Both the position numbers and the translations under genes were made by a program. This document shows positions 25,860 through 37,444 of a stretch of 64,000 nucleotides of DNA, one piece after another. Source of the stretch: Isoetes taiwanensis (taxonomy: Eukaryota; Streptophyta; Lycopodiopsida; Isoetales; Isoetaceae); contig JAJEKV010000057.1 of NCBI GenBank assembly GCA_021234155.1, positions 4,745,821 through 4,809,820 on the forward strand, given 5' to 3'. The notes below the pieces were generated by a model, which made no database searches, was not told the DNA's origin, and worked only from the letters and a program-made list of their open reading frames with translations. Position 1 is the stretch's first letter, and every line of letters starts with the position of its first letter.

Positions 25860-26186
25860 TAGATGTGTTGCAGGACTATGATGCATGGCAGATGTGTTGC
25901 AAAATGATATAATATATGATACATATGGTAGATGTGTTGTAGGATGATGTGATATGATGCTAATATTGCAGGGTGTTATGATATATCATGCATGTAGGGC
26001 AAGATGATATGTTGAATGTGTTATGTAATAATTGTGGTGCCTGCTGGTATGGTGTCTGTAATATGTGGTGACTGTGGGACATGATGGCTTGATGTGGTCA
26101 ATGTAGTGCATGATGCCACATTACATAGCACTTTAGCATTGTTTGTGTCTACAAATTGATGACCCTCTCAATTGTAAATCCTGTAG
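25860..26186. other. Degenerate GATGTGTTGC-like repeats, no gene
   Basis: Irregular copies of GCAGATGTGTTGCA-like and ATGATATGATGC-like words. Similar words recur at about 37145-37300. It may be intron or 5' sequence of the following transposase-like ORF. Confidence 0.4.
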
Positions 26187-26609
26187 ATGCAGATATTTCA
26201 GAAGTTCAAGGAAGAACACCTTGACATAAACATTGGACTTAGGATGTTCGAGAAATTAAAGCCATGGTTTGTAGTGAAGTTGAAGGACTTCAATTCCTAC
26301 AGCTGTATTCACCATGTAAGGATGCAAATGCTTCTTGATGATTTCAATCTAAAGAGGAGCAAGCATCCAAAGGACTGGAGCTGCACTTACCAAGTGTGCA
26401 AGTCAGACTTGAATGGAAGCTGCAGAGCACATCATCCCAAGCACAAGTGCATTATTGAAAGGGCTGCTCTGCCCAAAAGGCATGAATGAATTCTTCAAGA
26501 AGGATTGTATTTTTGATAAGTACAGTCAGTGTGGGATCAAGAATTTTTATATTTGCCTAATTGAGAAACAGGACATTGGTAGTTTGATCAAATGGGAATA
26601 CATTGACTA

Positions 26610-26661
26610 TGAATGGTGTACACTCAAGGATGGTATGAATGGTGTACACTCAAGGATGGTA
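26610..26661 (+). repeat. 26-bp tandem duplication causing a frameshift
   Basis: TGAATGGTGTACACTCAAGG plus six bases occurs twice head to tail. Because 26 is not a multiple of three it shifts the transposase-like reading frame; DYEWCTLKDG is followed by a short wrong-frame run. Confidence 0.9.
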
Positions 26662-27552
26662 CATCCAAGAAGAAATTGAAATGCCAGTACAAGGATTCAA
26701 CACCAAGTAAGAATTTGATAAATGTTATGCTTACCAAACACAGTTCCCAATTCACAATTTTAGCTACAAGTGGCAGGTTAAGCAATTCAGGGATCTGCCA
26801 CATGATTGGGTAGTTTCTGTTGTGGATTTTGCAGAGAACTATGCATTCAAGGAGCAGAATGAGGTGCAATCCATGCGTTGGATCAATAATTAGATCACTA
26901 TTTTTGTCCAGATTACTTATTGGATTAATAAAGAAATAGGTTAGATGGAAAAGGAGACTCACTACTGTATGTCTGATGATAGAGAACATGACATATTATT
27001 TGTTCAACATTTCTTTATGAAACATCATGCCTAGATGCAGGATAGAGGGCAAGCTTCCAGAATGTATATTGTTTTCTTTGATGGAACAGCTTCACAATTT
27101 AAGGCAGCCAGACCATTCTATTTTCTTGGAAGATACACTGCAGATACTCATATAGAGATGATGTGAAATTTCTTTGGTTCCAATCATGGAAAGGGTGAAC
27201 ATGATTGCAAGGCTGCAGAGTTTAAAAGGTGGCTAAGAAGTCTGCAAATCAAGCATGAAGTTCTAAAGTTGGACAACACATACGAGGTAGTGAAAGTGGC
27301 TGCAGACAGATTTACTTGTGGCTTGAAGAAGTGGCAAGAGATAAAAGGGCAAGAGAAGATAAGGAGATATTTCTGGGAGGTGAAGCATGAAGACATAGAC
27401 AGAAAGAAGAGTTGGGGAGCTGAGACCATACCAAATACCAGGCAACTCCACTCTGTCCATGGATTTAATAAGGGCTGCTCCACTCAGCTGCATGTGAGAG
27501 AATTGTCTTGTTTCTGTTCTTATTGTATGGAGGCTCTCTGGGATGAATGTAA

Positions 27553-28294
27553 TGTTGATTTTTCAATTTGTTCTAGTGACTTACTTCTCAATCTAGATCT
27601 TTATACTTTAATCACAACCAGATGTATTCTATTCAAGTTAAACCATAGACAAACTTCCCCCTTAATGCAAATTCACCTTCACAACTTTTCTAGAATACAA
27701 GTTCACAATTAAATATTGTCAATGGTCATTAAACATGTTACTGTAGCTCGGGGCTTTGACTCGTTTCCTGTAGCAAGGTTGACCACTCTCAATCATCACC
27801 ACACAACCTGCATTCCGGCATCCATCTAGCTCAGTACACTCATTATATCATTTGCCCCATTCTATATACAGCTGATCCGGCGGTTATGGAGCTGGATAGA
27901 CTTGCCTTCCGCGAAATCTGAGTGCACCCATATATCCCACAGGCCGACTACTGGTTAAACGCTTCAGCTCGAATTATCCCACATGCTTGGGTTAAAATTT
28001 CGGCTTCACGAACCATTGAATTTTACCTTTCTTTTGAATATTCAACTTCATTCAAATAATCATAGCAATGGTACCAATGTTAACCATAGATGCTTGATGC
28101 CTTAACCATTAACCATAGATGCTTGATGCCTTAGACTCAATCTAGCTAGCCACAAAAGGGGAGCCACAACATGGTCCCTAATCCCCTTTTGCCTTAACTT
28201 TATTGTAGAGTCTTTTGATCTATCTGTATGTCTGCTACACAATTTCTTCAATCACATTCAAACACCAATATCACATGATCCCTGGTTTTCAACA
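27553..28294 (-). repeat. 3' LTR of the young Copia element
   Basis: 742 bp, bounded by TGTTGATTTTTC and GGTTTTCAACA. It contains an internal 30-bp-period duplication around TTAACCATAGATGCTTGATG. By element orientation this is the 3' LTR. Confidence 0.95.
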
Positions 28295-31200
28295 TTCCCC
28301 CTTCATGTGATATTTCATATCATTACATTGTAGCAGTGCTCTTAATTCCTGAAACCTAGATGTTGACAAGGCTTTAGTGAGAATATCTGCTCTCTGATCT
28401 GCAGTACTAACATATGTCAAATGAATTTGATTTTTCTTTACCATATCTCGGATAAAGTGAACCTCCATGTCAATATGCTTCGATCTTTCATGTAGAATAG
28501 GATTTTTTGTCATGGCAATACAACTTGTATTGTCACAATAAATGATAGTTGGTCCTATTTGATCAAATCCTAATTCTTTCATGAGTCTCCTTTCCCAAAT
28601 CACTTCTTTTGTCAGCAAGGCTGCTGAATTATACTCAGCTTCCGCACTAGAGAGTGCAATACTTCCCTGTTTTTTGCATTTCCAAGCCACTGGAGCATCA
28701 CCTAATAAAATAATGTATCCTGAGGTAGATTTTCTTTTATCTAAATCCCCTCCCCAGTCAGCATCACAGAAAGCTTGTAGCTGCAGGTTAGTTTCATTAA
28801 ACAAAATGCCAAAGTGCATTGTACCTTTTAAATACTTTAAAATCCATTTTGCTGCATTCCAATGTGCTTTCCCTAGCTTATTATTGTACCTGCTCAAAAT
28901 ATTGACTGCAAAAGCAATATCAGGTCTAGTACAGTTAACTACATATGATAAACAGCCAATCAAACTTCTATATGGTACTCTCTCCATTTGCTTAGTTTCA
29001 CTTTCAGTTTTTGGACTCATCTCTGCAGATATCTTGTGACCTGGAACTATAGGAGTACGTGCTTCATGACATTCTTCCATATGAAATTTCTTTAGCATAT
29101 TTTGAATATGTCCTTGCTGGCTTAATGCCAATATGCTGTTATTTCTGTCCCTGTATACATCAATACCCAAAAACCTTTTGAGTTCCCCAAGGTCACTCAT
29201 TTGGAAATGTTTCTTCAGAATGTTTTTACAGTGGCTCAATACTTCCTTACCATTTGATACCATGATGTTATCATCAACATATAGAGCAATTATACACCAT
29301 TTATCTCCCATTTTAAATCTGTAAATGTTCCCATCATAATTAAGTTTTTCAAAACCTTGTTCCAACAAATATCCATCCATACACATACCATTCTCTGGGA
29401 GATTGTTTAAGACCATATACCGCTCTATTTAGCTTCCAAACCTTTCCTTTTTCTTCATCAAAACCAGGAGCAGGTCTCAGATATATTTCTTCCTCTAATT
29501 TAGCAATTCAAGAATGCTGTACTTACATCCATATGATGTAACTCAAAATCACAAACATTGGCAATGGCTAGCAGCATTCTCAAACTATTTATTTTTACTA
29601 ATGGTGAGAAAGTTTCATCAAAATCTTCACCTCTTTTTTGTGTAAACCCTTGTGCCACAAGTCTAGCTTTAAACTTCTTTGTTTTCTTGTCAATCCCTGG
29701 TTTTATACGATATATCCATTTACTGCCCACAATATTCTTATTTCTAGGAGCATCTACCACTGTATATGTTTTTGTTCTTCTAAAAGCTTTCAATTCTTCT
29801 TCCATTGCATTATACCAACTTGTTGCATTACAATCCTGAATAGCTTCAGCATAATTTTGAGGTGTCTTATCTGTCTCAAGAATGAGAATATCAAACAAGG
29901 TATTAATTTCTCCTACATCAGACCTCAGCCTTTTACTCTTTCCAACTTCAGTTCTACCATGTAACTCCAAATTGTGTTTGGCTTCATCTGCTAAAATTTG
30001 AGCTTCTGTCCTTTTTTGTTTCTTTTTTGTTCTGCTAGGACCAGCAATTTCTGTCTCTTGATGTACATCTCTATTTTCAGGTTCATGTTCCATTTCTGGT
30101 TCCATAAAATCATCTGGAGCTACCTCTGACTCATTGTCTGAATCACTTACATATGTTTGCTCAAACCCTTTAATTTTTGCTTCTTCACTAACTTCACTCA
30201 CTTGTTGTTTTAACTCTTCAACTATACCACTTTCTTTATTTTCAGCTGGGTCTTCTGAATTTATTTTTGGAATTTTCCTGTAGACCTTTCTTTCATTAAA
30301 AATAACATCTTGACTAATTATAATCTTCCTTCTTGCAGGATCATATAATCTAAAGGCCTTTGAGTTTAAATCATATCCAACAAGATATGCTATGTATGCC
30401 CTATCATCCAATTTTTTTCTCAATTCCTCAGGAACATATACAAAGCACAAACACCCATATGCCTTTAAACTATCATAAGATGGAAACTTATCAGACCATA
30501 GCATCTCTGGAATAGCACCTTTAATACTGGAAGATGGTAACAAATTCTGAATATAGACTGCTGTCTTCACGGCTTCATCCCACAAAAAATTTGGCAACCC
30601 AGAATATTTTAACATGGACCTCACAGCATCAAGTAAAGTTCTATTCTTCCTTTCAGCTACTCCATTTTGTTGTGGTGAATATCTGCATGTTAGTTTTCTC
30701 TTAATTCCCTTACTTGCACAAAATGTCTTAAATTCACCAGACACATACTCACCACCTCTATCTGATCTTATACATTTTATTTTTCTCCCAGTTTCCAGTT
30801 CAGTCTCAGCAGTAAATAATTTTAAGGCCTCACTAGCTTGATCTTTTGTCTTAAGGATATAGCATTTGGTCTTTCTGCTGAAATCATCAATAAAGCTCAT
30901 AAAATACCTGTGTCCACTCAAGCTAGTAACATTTATGGGCCCACATAAATCCGTGTGTACCAAATCCAAAATACCCTTTGCTCTTTTCTTCGACCTCTTA
31001 AAAGATAATCTTGATTGTTTTCCAAGTTGACATCCTCCACATAAGAATTTCCCTTCTTTTTCTAATTTTGCTGAGATGAGCCCTTTTTTCTCTAGTGCTG
31101 TAATTATTGCAGAGTTTACATGACATAATCTGTTATGCCACAGTTTTACATCAGGGTATTCAATGAGATTGACTTCATGAAAATGTTCCACATTCAATCC

Positions 31201-32601
31201 AAACAAATTCCCAACTCGTTTACCAATAAACTTCAATTCATCATTGAGGAAAACTTTACATTGGATTTGTTCAAACAACACTTTATATCCCAAATCCACT
31301 AGTTGACATACAGAAATGAGATTCCTTACAAGACCATGTACACACAAAACATCTCTTAGCTTAACCATTTTTCCATTTAAGTCAAATAACTCCAAAACAC
31401 CAGAATCTTCAATTTTCTTCAAACCTCCATCACCAAGCTTGACATATCCTTCTTTTTTCTCCTTATTTTTCAGCATATGTAAATCACACATCACACTTTT
31501 TTCTGCTCCTGAATCTATAACAACAAACTGCTCATCATTTGCTTTTTGAGATACAGAAACATTACAATTCAAATATTTCCTTACCTCTATGGTGTCATCT
31601 TCAAGTTCTCCTTCACTGCTCTCATGTTTCTCAATTATATTGACACTTGCTCCACCTCTGAAACTTCCCCTGCCTCTGCCACCTCTGTAACTGCCAGATC
31701 TCCCTCGACCTCTCTCCTTTTTTGGACTTGAGCAATTGAAAGCAAAATGACCTTTTCCTTCACAATTAAAACATCTCAATTCTTTTTCACTGTTACTTGG
31801 ACATTCACTCTTCAAATGACCATATTGATTGCACGTATAGCAAGGCCCTATTTTTCCTTTTGAGAAATTTTTAAAACCAACTTTTTTTGCCTTACCAGTG
31901 TACAATACTTCTGCAGATTGTTCTGCCTCCTCTTGTGTAACACTGGATTGTTCAAATTCAGTGCGTATCATTCTGATGGCATGTTCTTTAAAAGTGGCTA
32001 CATTCCTGAGCAAGGTGGCTAAATGACTATTATGAGAAACTGCCCTTGCTAAAGCCAAGATCTGATACTGCTCACTCAAGATATTGCCAGCTCCCTCAAG
32101 ATCTGCAATAATAGAGTCAAATCTTTCTAAAAAGTTAGTTAGATTGTCTTTTTCAACCAGCTTTATTTTCCTTAAATTTTTTTCTAACATATCTATCTGT
32201 GAAGAACTCTTCTGTTCATAATGTTTAATCAGATACTCCCACATTTCCTTAGGCTTCATACCTCGAAGCTTCAACTTTAAGGCAGCCCCCTTGCACATAA
32301 TTATGGCTTGAGCTTCCATAATTTTAGCTTCTTCCCCTTCAGAACTAGCAGACGTTCTCCCTGCCTGAGACACCCTTGCAAGTGTTGAACCACCTTCAGA
32401 CTGAGTATTAGAACTAGCAGCAGGGCTTGAACCACCTGAGCTGGATGCCCCTGCACTCACAACTGGACTGCCATCAATTAGATACCACAGTTTTTCAAAT
32501 TCAAGCACACTCCTAATGCTCTCCTTCCAATTTTGAAATCCTCCATCCCCTTTAAAGACTTCAATTGAATTCAGCAAATTTGCACCAAACCTGGTTGTCA
32601 T
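28289..32601 (-). CDS. Copia gag-pol polyprotein with two frameshifts in RT
   Basis: The frame opens at 32601, 28 bases inside the 5' LTR edge, and runs 1033 codons to 29500; the last 375 codons lie at 29416-28289. Domains in order: Gag ([20 protein letters not shown]; two zinc knuckles, [14 protein letters not shown] and [14 protein letters not shown]); protease ([10 protein letters not shown]); integrase zinc finger (HNRLCHV to CGGCQLGK); integrase core with D (VHTDLCGP), D (FIDDFSRK) and E (NGVAERKNR); RT ([17 protein letters not shown] and, after the break, [10 protein letters not shown]); RNase H ([24 protein letters not shown]) and ILTKALS. Between 29505 and about 29392 the coding continues in a third frame ([31 protein letters not shown]), so two frameshifts disable RT. 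Otherwise it is remarkably open. Confidence 0.93.
28295..28303 (-). promoter_or_regulatory. Polypurine tract of the young Copia element
   Basis: Minus strand AAGGGGGAA abuts the 3' LTR, the usual plus-strand DNA primer. Confidence 0.8.
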
Positions 32602-32616
32602 GATTACCAGACCTTA

Positions 32617-32628
32617 GCTCTGATACCA
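32617..32628 (-). promoter_or_regulatory. Primer binding site, tRNA-Met type
   Basis: Minus strand TGGTATCAGAGC one base from the 5' LTR end, complementary to the 3' end of initiator tRNA-Met, the standard Copia primer. Confidence 0.9.
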
Positions 32629-32629
32629 A

Positions 32630-33371
32630 TGTTGATTTTTCAATTTGTTCTAGTGACTTAGTTCTCAATCTAAATCTTTATACTTTAATCACAACCAGAT
32701 GTATTCTATTCAAGTTAAACCATAGACAAACTTCCCCCTTAATGCAAATTCACCTTCACAACTTTTCTAGAATACAAGTTCACAATTAAATATTGTCAAT
32801 GGTCATTAAACATATTACTGTAGCTCGGGGCTTTGACTCGCTTCCTGTAGCAAGGTTGACCACTCTCAATCATCACCACACAACCTGCATTCCGGCATCC
32901 ATCTAGCTCAGTACACTCATTATATCATTTGCCCCATTCTATATACAGCCGATCCGGCGGTTATGGAGCTGGATAGACTTGCCTTCCGCGAAACCTGAGT
33001 GCACCCATATATCTTACAGGCCGACTACTGGTTAAACGCTTCAGCTCGAATTATCCCACATGCTTGGGTTAAAATTTCGGCTTCACGAACCATTGAATTT
33101 TACCTTTCTTTTGAATATTCAACTTCATTCAAATAATCATAGCAATGGTACCAATGTTAACCATAGATGCTTGATGCCTTAACCATTAACCATAGATGCT
33201 TGATGCCTTAGACTCAATCTAGCTAGCCACAAAAGGGGAGCCACAACATGGTCCCTAATCCCCTTTTGCCTTAACTTTATTGTAGAGTCTTTTGATCTAT
33301 CTGTATGTCTGCTACACAATTTCTTCAATCACATTCAAACACCAATATCACATAATCCCTGGTTTTCAACA
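32630..33371 (-). repeat. 5' LTR of the young Copia element
   Basis: 742 bp, matching the 27553-28294 copy apart from about nine substitutions. It would hold the promoter of the element. Confidence 0.95.
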
Positions 33372-33531
33372 TGTAAGAACAAGGCTTATGTCGACAAATG
33401 GGAGCTCATCATAGTTGAACCATCAACTGTTGTCCATCAACTACCTGTGGTTCAAGAGACCTATAGATGCGCAATGGCAGCATTATATTTTGTGACACAC
33501 CTAGGGGGTTGACGGACAAGTTAACGTTTAA

Positions 33532-35090
33532 GTTTTAACCATAGGTTAGAAATAATTAATTATGGAAGAGATTAGCAATGGTTTGGAAATAAGGTAAATA
33601 TGGTATTCGTATTATGCTAGATATTTGATGGAATACCGGATATGAATTTAAATAGCGAAGCTAAGATTCGAAAGATTTTTATTATTAGTCGGGAAAGGGG
33701 AGGATATTTTCCTAAACCTTAGGAGTATAGTATTATAAAAGGAGAAAATGTCTTTTTGCTTGAAAAATTTTGGAGGGTTCTGCCTGCGCCATCAAGCCTT
33801 GTTACAGAAGGAAATCAAATCAGAACAGGTGGATAACTGGAGCCGAACACTATGCAATCGGTGAAGGCTTGAGGCCGCAGACGCTAGATTGCTGTGTTGT
33901 TGTTGTTGAATCTATAGATAATACCCTGTTATTCATGCCTGCCATGGATTGTTGTCTATGCAGCCACAACGGTCTCTACAAGCCCAAACTCCTGTTATAT
34001 GCCTTTGAGGTCGTTCCTTATCCATTCTTGGCTTGTCCTAGTTTGTTTTCCTTTTCTTCTAGGAAGCTCATGAAGCTGCTATCGCAGTCACAAACCCTTG
34101 TTTCCAGACCGAGTGTGTCATGAATCTAGCTCCTGAATGTCATGCAAAGAATTATACCTTTAAACCGACTAGAGTTTTGTCCATCCCGGCCTGTTCCGCT
34201 CCTTCCCCGTTAGTTCCGATCATATTTGCTGAATCTGCCCTGTTCTGCGCAGTTCTAAGCTTCTGATATGCCTTTTAAACCCTTTTTGCATCGTTCTTAG
34301 CTAATATTTCGCCATTTGATCTAAAACTAATTGGTAGACTAGTTGGTTAAGGTTATAACTCGTTGGCTCAGAGACCCAGGTTTGAATTCGGCTGAAATCC
34401 AACTTTTGTCTAACCTTCTCTTTTAACCTTTATGATGTTATATTGCTCCTTACATATATACCGAGTATTCTATATAGGGTTCTTGCTTGTAGTTAATGAT
34501 TGTTGGAGCGTTTTCTTTTATTGTGTTTTAATGCTTAATATAGTTCAAGTGGAATGGTAATAAGACGTGACTTAACTGTTTGAATGAACCCGCCCCTTCG
34601 TCGTTGCCAGAGGGCTGGAGCGGTTGAGCAACGCGCATACCAGATGATTGGTATGTGAACGTACATCCATGTCGCGAACGGTGCACGTGAGAGCCCGGGC
34701 GAGGGATTGATCATCCCTGGATAACATTAATAACTGATGAAGTTGTGTTGTAATGCTGTATTTCTTCCAGATTGTCTAGACCAGGTAACGGTTGCCCACT
34801 TAGTCCTTTCCCAGGACTAACCCCACTTTTGCTTCCTTTACCTTCCAGATGGAGCAGAGACCGAGGTCGCTGTCGACCGGCGTAGTTAAGATTGATTTAG
34901 GAGAGCTTTGGAGTTATTTATATGTTGCTTTTCAACGTTTCACTTATGGCTATGCATGTGATGTACACGATATCTTAGCCAACTTCTTTAGAGAATACTC
35001 CTTTAGAGACTCAGAACATTTTAGTTTGGCCTCAGAAGATGTGGGTGGTGACACCCCCAATGTTTCAGTGTAATATTTTGTTACCAATAT
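33532..35090 (+). other. LTR-like non-coding sequence, possible Ty3 solo LTR
   Basis: No convincing gene. TGTGACACACCTAGGGGG near 33496 looks like an LTR start and a TATAAAAGG box lies at about 33735. The GC-rich CCCGGGCGAGGGATTG part (about 34697) and the CCTTTACCTTCCAG edge before an ATG at 34849 are common in plant Ty3 LTRs and leaders. A 74-codon frame (34849-35073) has no known motif. No second LTR or target duplication was identified. Confidence 0.35.
34326..34396 (+). mobile_element. tRNA-derived SINE head
   Basis: An A-box-like TAGACTAGTTGGTTAAGG and a B-box-like GGTTTGAATTC are spaced as in a tRNA, but no acceptor stem closes. Probably a SINE head or relic. Confidence 0.5.
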
Positions 35091-35393
35091 CCTTATTTAA
35101 TATGAATGTTATTCAGAGTTCCAAATTTTTGATCTCAAGTGTTTAACGCTCTAGGAGCGTTTCATACTTGCATAATGGAGTTATGAAGCATAATGTACAA
35201 AATATAAGAAATTTCAAATCACGTTCCTTGAAAATAAAAATGAACATCATAAAAGATACAATAAGTGAGAATCCCGTACAGATGAAAATCTGAGTATAAC
35301 TATCTATATGAAAGGTTCTCCACGTACAATTTTGTGATTGGTACTGCAAGTAGATTACGACGTTTCCAAGAAGAACCACAAGGATTTTGGGGT

Positions 35394-35775
35394 TTGCCCG
35401 CCGATCCTTTTTTTGTGTCATTTTTCTCTTCCCTTTTTCGCCTTTCCCCATCTTTTTCCCCTTCCTCTTTCCAAGTGTCCATTTTCGCTCTCTCCTCCCC
35501 CTTTCTTTTCCCTTTCCCTTCCCCTTTCCCTTTTCCCATCCCTTCTCTCTACTTTTTTTCTCTTCCCCTTTTTCTCTTCTCCTTCACTCTTATCCTCACC
35601 CTTTCCTTCTTCTCATCTCCGTAGTGTCATTTTTTCCTTCATTTTCTCCCTTTCTTTTCCTTTCCCCTTTATCATGTTATTTTCCGTTTCCTTTTCCCTT
35701 TTCCTTCTTTCCCTTTTACCTGTGCTTTTTTGCCTTTCATGTTGCCGTTTTCTCCTCCTTTTTTTTTTCCTCTTA
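35394..35775 (+). repeat. 380-bp polypyrimidine tract
   Basis: The plus strand is almost only C and T (CCCTTTCCC, TTTTTCCCC mixtures), with few purines. Apparent frames on both strands are low-complexity artefacts. Such tracts can form triplex (H-) DNA. Confidence 0.9.
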
Positions 35776-37440
35776 AGAAATCAGAGCATGGCCAATCACG
35801 ATGGTGGAAAGTCGTGTGATAAATCTCGGCCTTCGGATGCAATAAGTGATACGATTCATGTATAATTGGGAAGTTGTAACAACATAGAATCATAGACCAT
35901 AATGAAATAATCACTGGACTAAAGAAACTTTATTCATGGACAAGTGATATGGCAGCACCATTATCCACCCAACCGGATCCACTGGGTTATGGCAAAATAC
36001 AAGTGCTATGGCAAACAAAAAGCTCTGGCATCTAGCTTATTGGCCCTCCAAGATAGTCTCACTACTCCAAGTAGCTACAGATCAGAAAGTAATTGCAAAT
36101 ATGTAAAGTCGCTGTAGCAGTAATTTGTGACCCCCTGTCACCTTTTCGGCCATTACTCCCTCATACGGATGAATTAGGATATGTGCCACCCCAATTCAGA
36201 AACTAGACTCCGAGACAGTTCCAACGAGGTAAAGTCGCTGCAATCCGACCTCTGGTTGCCGAGATATGTCGAACTGAAGTTTCGGTTCTATTTATAGATC
36301 TCTCTGCGACTTTAGCCTTTTAGTCTTTTTTAGCAGGAAGTTGCCTTTTATATCAAAATATCTCCTTCCCTTTAATTAGATTATATGACTTATCATATGG
36401 ATATTATCTATGGCCTTTTTCTCAACCATTAATCATCCCAATGATAGTGCCTCGATCCCTTCCATAAATATCAATAGTTCTTCACACCCAAATGTTATGT
36501 TATCCTATGCCCCTTCTTTCTATACACTTAGGGATACATTAGGACTAACATTCACATAGTATTTGCCATAATTCTAATAACCCATTCGCCGTGGACCATT
36601 CCCCCATGCTTGCGCCATATCAATAAGATGATCTCAACTGTCCAAATTAGGGTTTCATTCATGACATACGCTAAAACTTTTTAATATAAGATGCTACTCA
36701 ATATCATGTGGTCAAATAGACAAGAACCCTCAATGCCAATCTGCTACTACCCGCCCAATGGTGATAAACTAGAGCTATTGGTCCTAGGGGAGGTGATCAT
36801 GAAATGGAAGGACAAAAGCCCATTGATTAATGATCAATGGTACCTTGCTGAGGAGAGTGTTGTGGAAGGTATCTACTATCAGAAGGGCCCAAATCAACTG
36901 TAAGATATAAGTTATGCAGAAATAATCCAAAGGGTTTAGTGTTCTCCACACAGATCTGTGCCATTAGAGTTTTATTAGAGCAAAAAAAACATGCTAAGGA
37001 CAAGAGAACCACCTTCAGATTAGATCATGCTGATGAGGCAAAAAATACTTGATAATTTACCAGATGTCTTGTTTGATGACGAATAGTTATAATTTCATTC
37101 TTTTTGTATACCAACTTTTCTAAATATATTTCTCTAACTTCATTCTAAGTGTGGTGTCCATATGGTGGATGTGCTGACAACATAGTGTATCTTATGATGC
37201 AATTTGTGTTATCTTTTGTATTGCATGTGGTGCCAACATGGTGCATATGATGCCAATATGATATATGTGATGGCAACATATGATGGCAACATGGTGCAAC
37301 AATTATATGTATTTTCCTTCTCAACTAGATCCTTCTTCTGATCTGATTCTCATAGATAATCTCTCAAAGGATCCAAATCACCTTGGTTTTTTTCCTTTAA
37401 CACTTTGATGTTGCAATTCAAATGATTTCAACTAGGAGAT
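35776..37440. other. LTR-like and unassigned sequence
   Basis: TTTGTGACCCCCTGTCACC (36124) and TTCTATTTATAGATCTC (36286, TATA-like) with GCCGAGATATGTCGAAC recall Ty3 LTR sequence, but no ends could be fixed. A 70-codon frame at 36691-36903 has no known motif. 37145-37300 holds irregular GATGCCAACATGGTGC-like repeats similar to 25860-26186. Confidence 0.35.
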
Positions 37441-37444
37441 TTGT

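Larger units (their letters stand above)
27553..33371 (-). mobile_element. Full-length young Ty1/Copia retrotransposon, 5.8 kb
   Basis: Two LTRs of equal length (742 bp; 27553-28294 and 32630-33371) start TGTTGA and end TCAACA. TGTAA flanks both sides (27548-27552 and 33372-33376), the 5-bp target duplication. By eye the LTRs differ at about nine positions, mostly transitions, roughly 1.2 percent, so insertion is recent. Primer site and polypurine tract are intact. The integrase-first order of domains (integrase before RT) marks it as Copia. It sits inside a transposase-like coding region, and the empty site reads continuously across the junction. Confidence 0.97.
26187..33531 (+). pseudogene. 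Uncharacterised transposase-like protein, split by a Copia element
   Basis: Coding remains run 26187-27552 and resume at 33372-33531 on the other side of the Copia. After DECN the frame reads KAYVDKWELIIVEP and stops after VTHLGG. Blocks visible: WVVSVVDFAENYAF (about 26810), YCMSDDREHDILFVQHFF (about 26966), FFDGTASQFKAARPFYFLGR (about 27079), NFFGSNHGKGEHDCKAAEFK (about 27170), YFWEVKHEDIDRKKSWGAET (about 27368) and LHVRELSCFC. These recur in a plant and animal repeat-protein family I recognise but cannot name. The spaced D (VVDF), D (FFDG) and acidic residue in GKGEHD could be an RNase H-fold DDE triad; this is inference. Stops, frameshifts and a 26-bp tandem duplication (26610-26661) break it. 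Confidence 0.65.

Noticed and set aside
28581-31731. Plus-strand frames across the Copia body
   Set aside because: Antisense shadows of the minus-strand gag-pol.
35300-35914. Several overlapping long frames on both strands
   Set aside because: Artefacts of the low-complexity pyrimidine tract.
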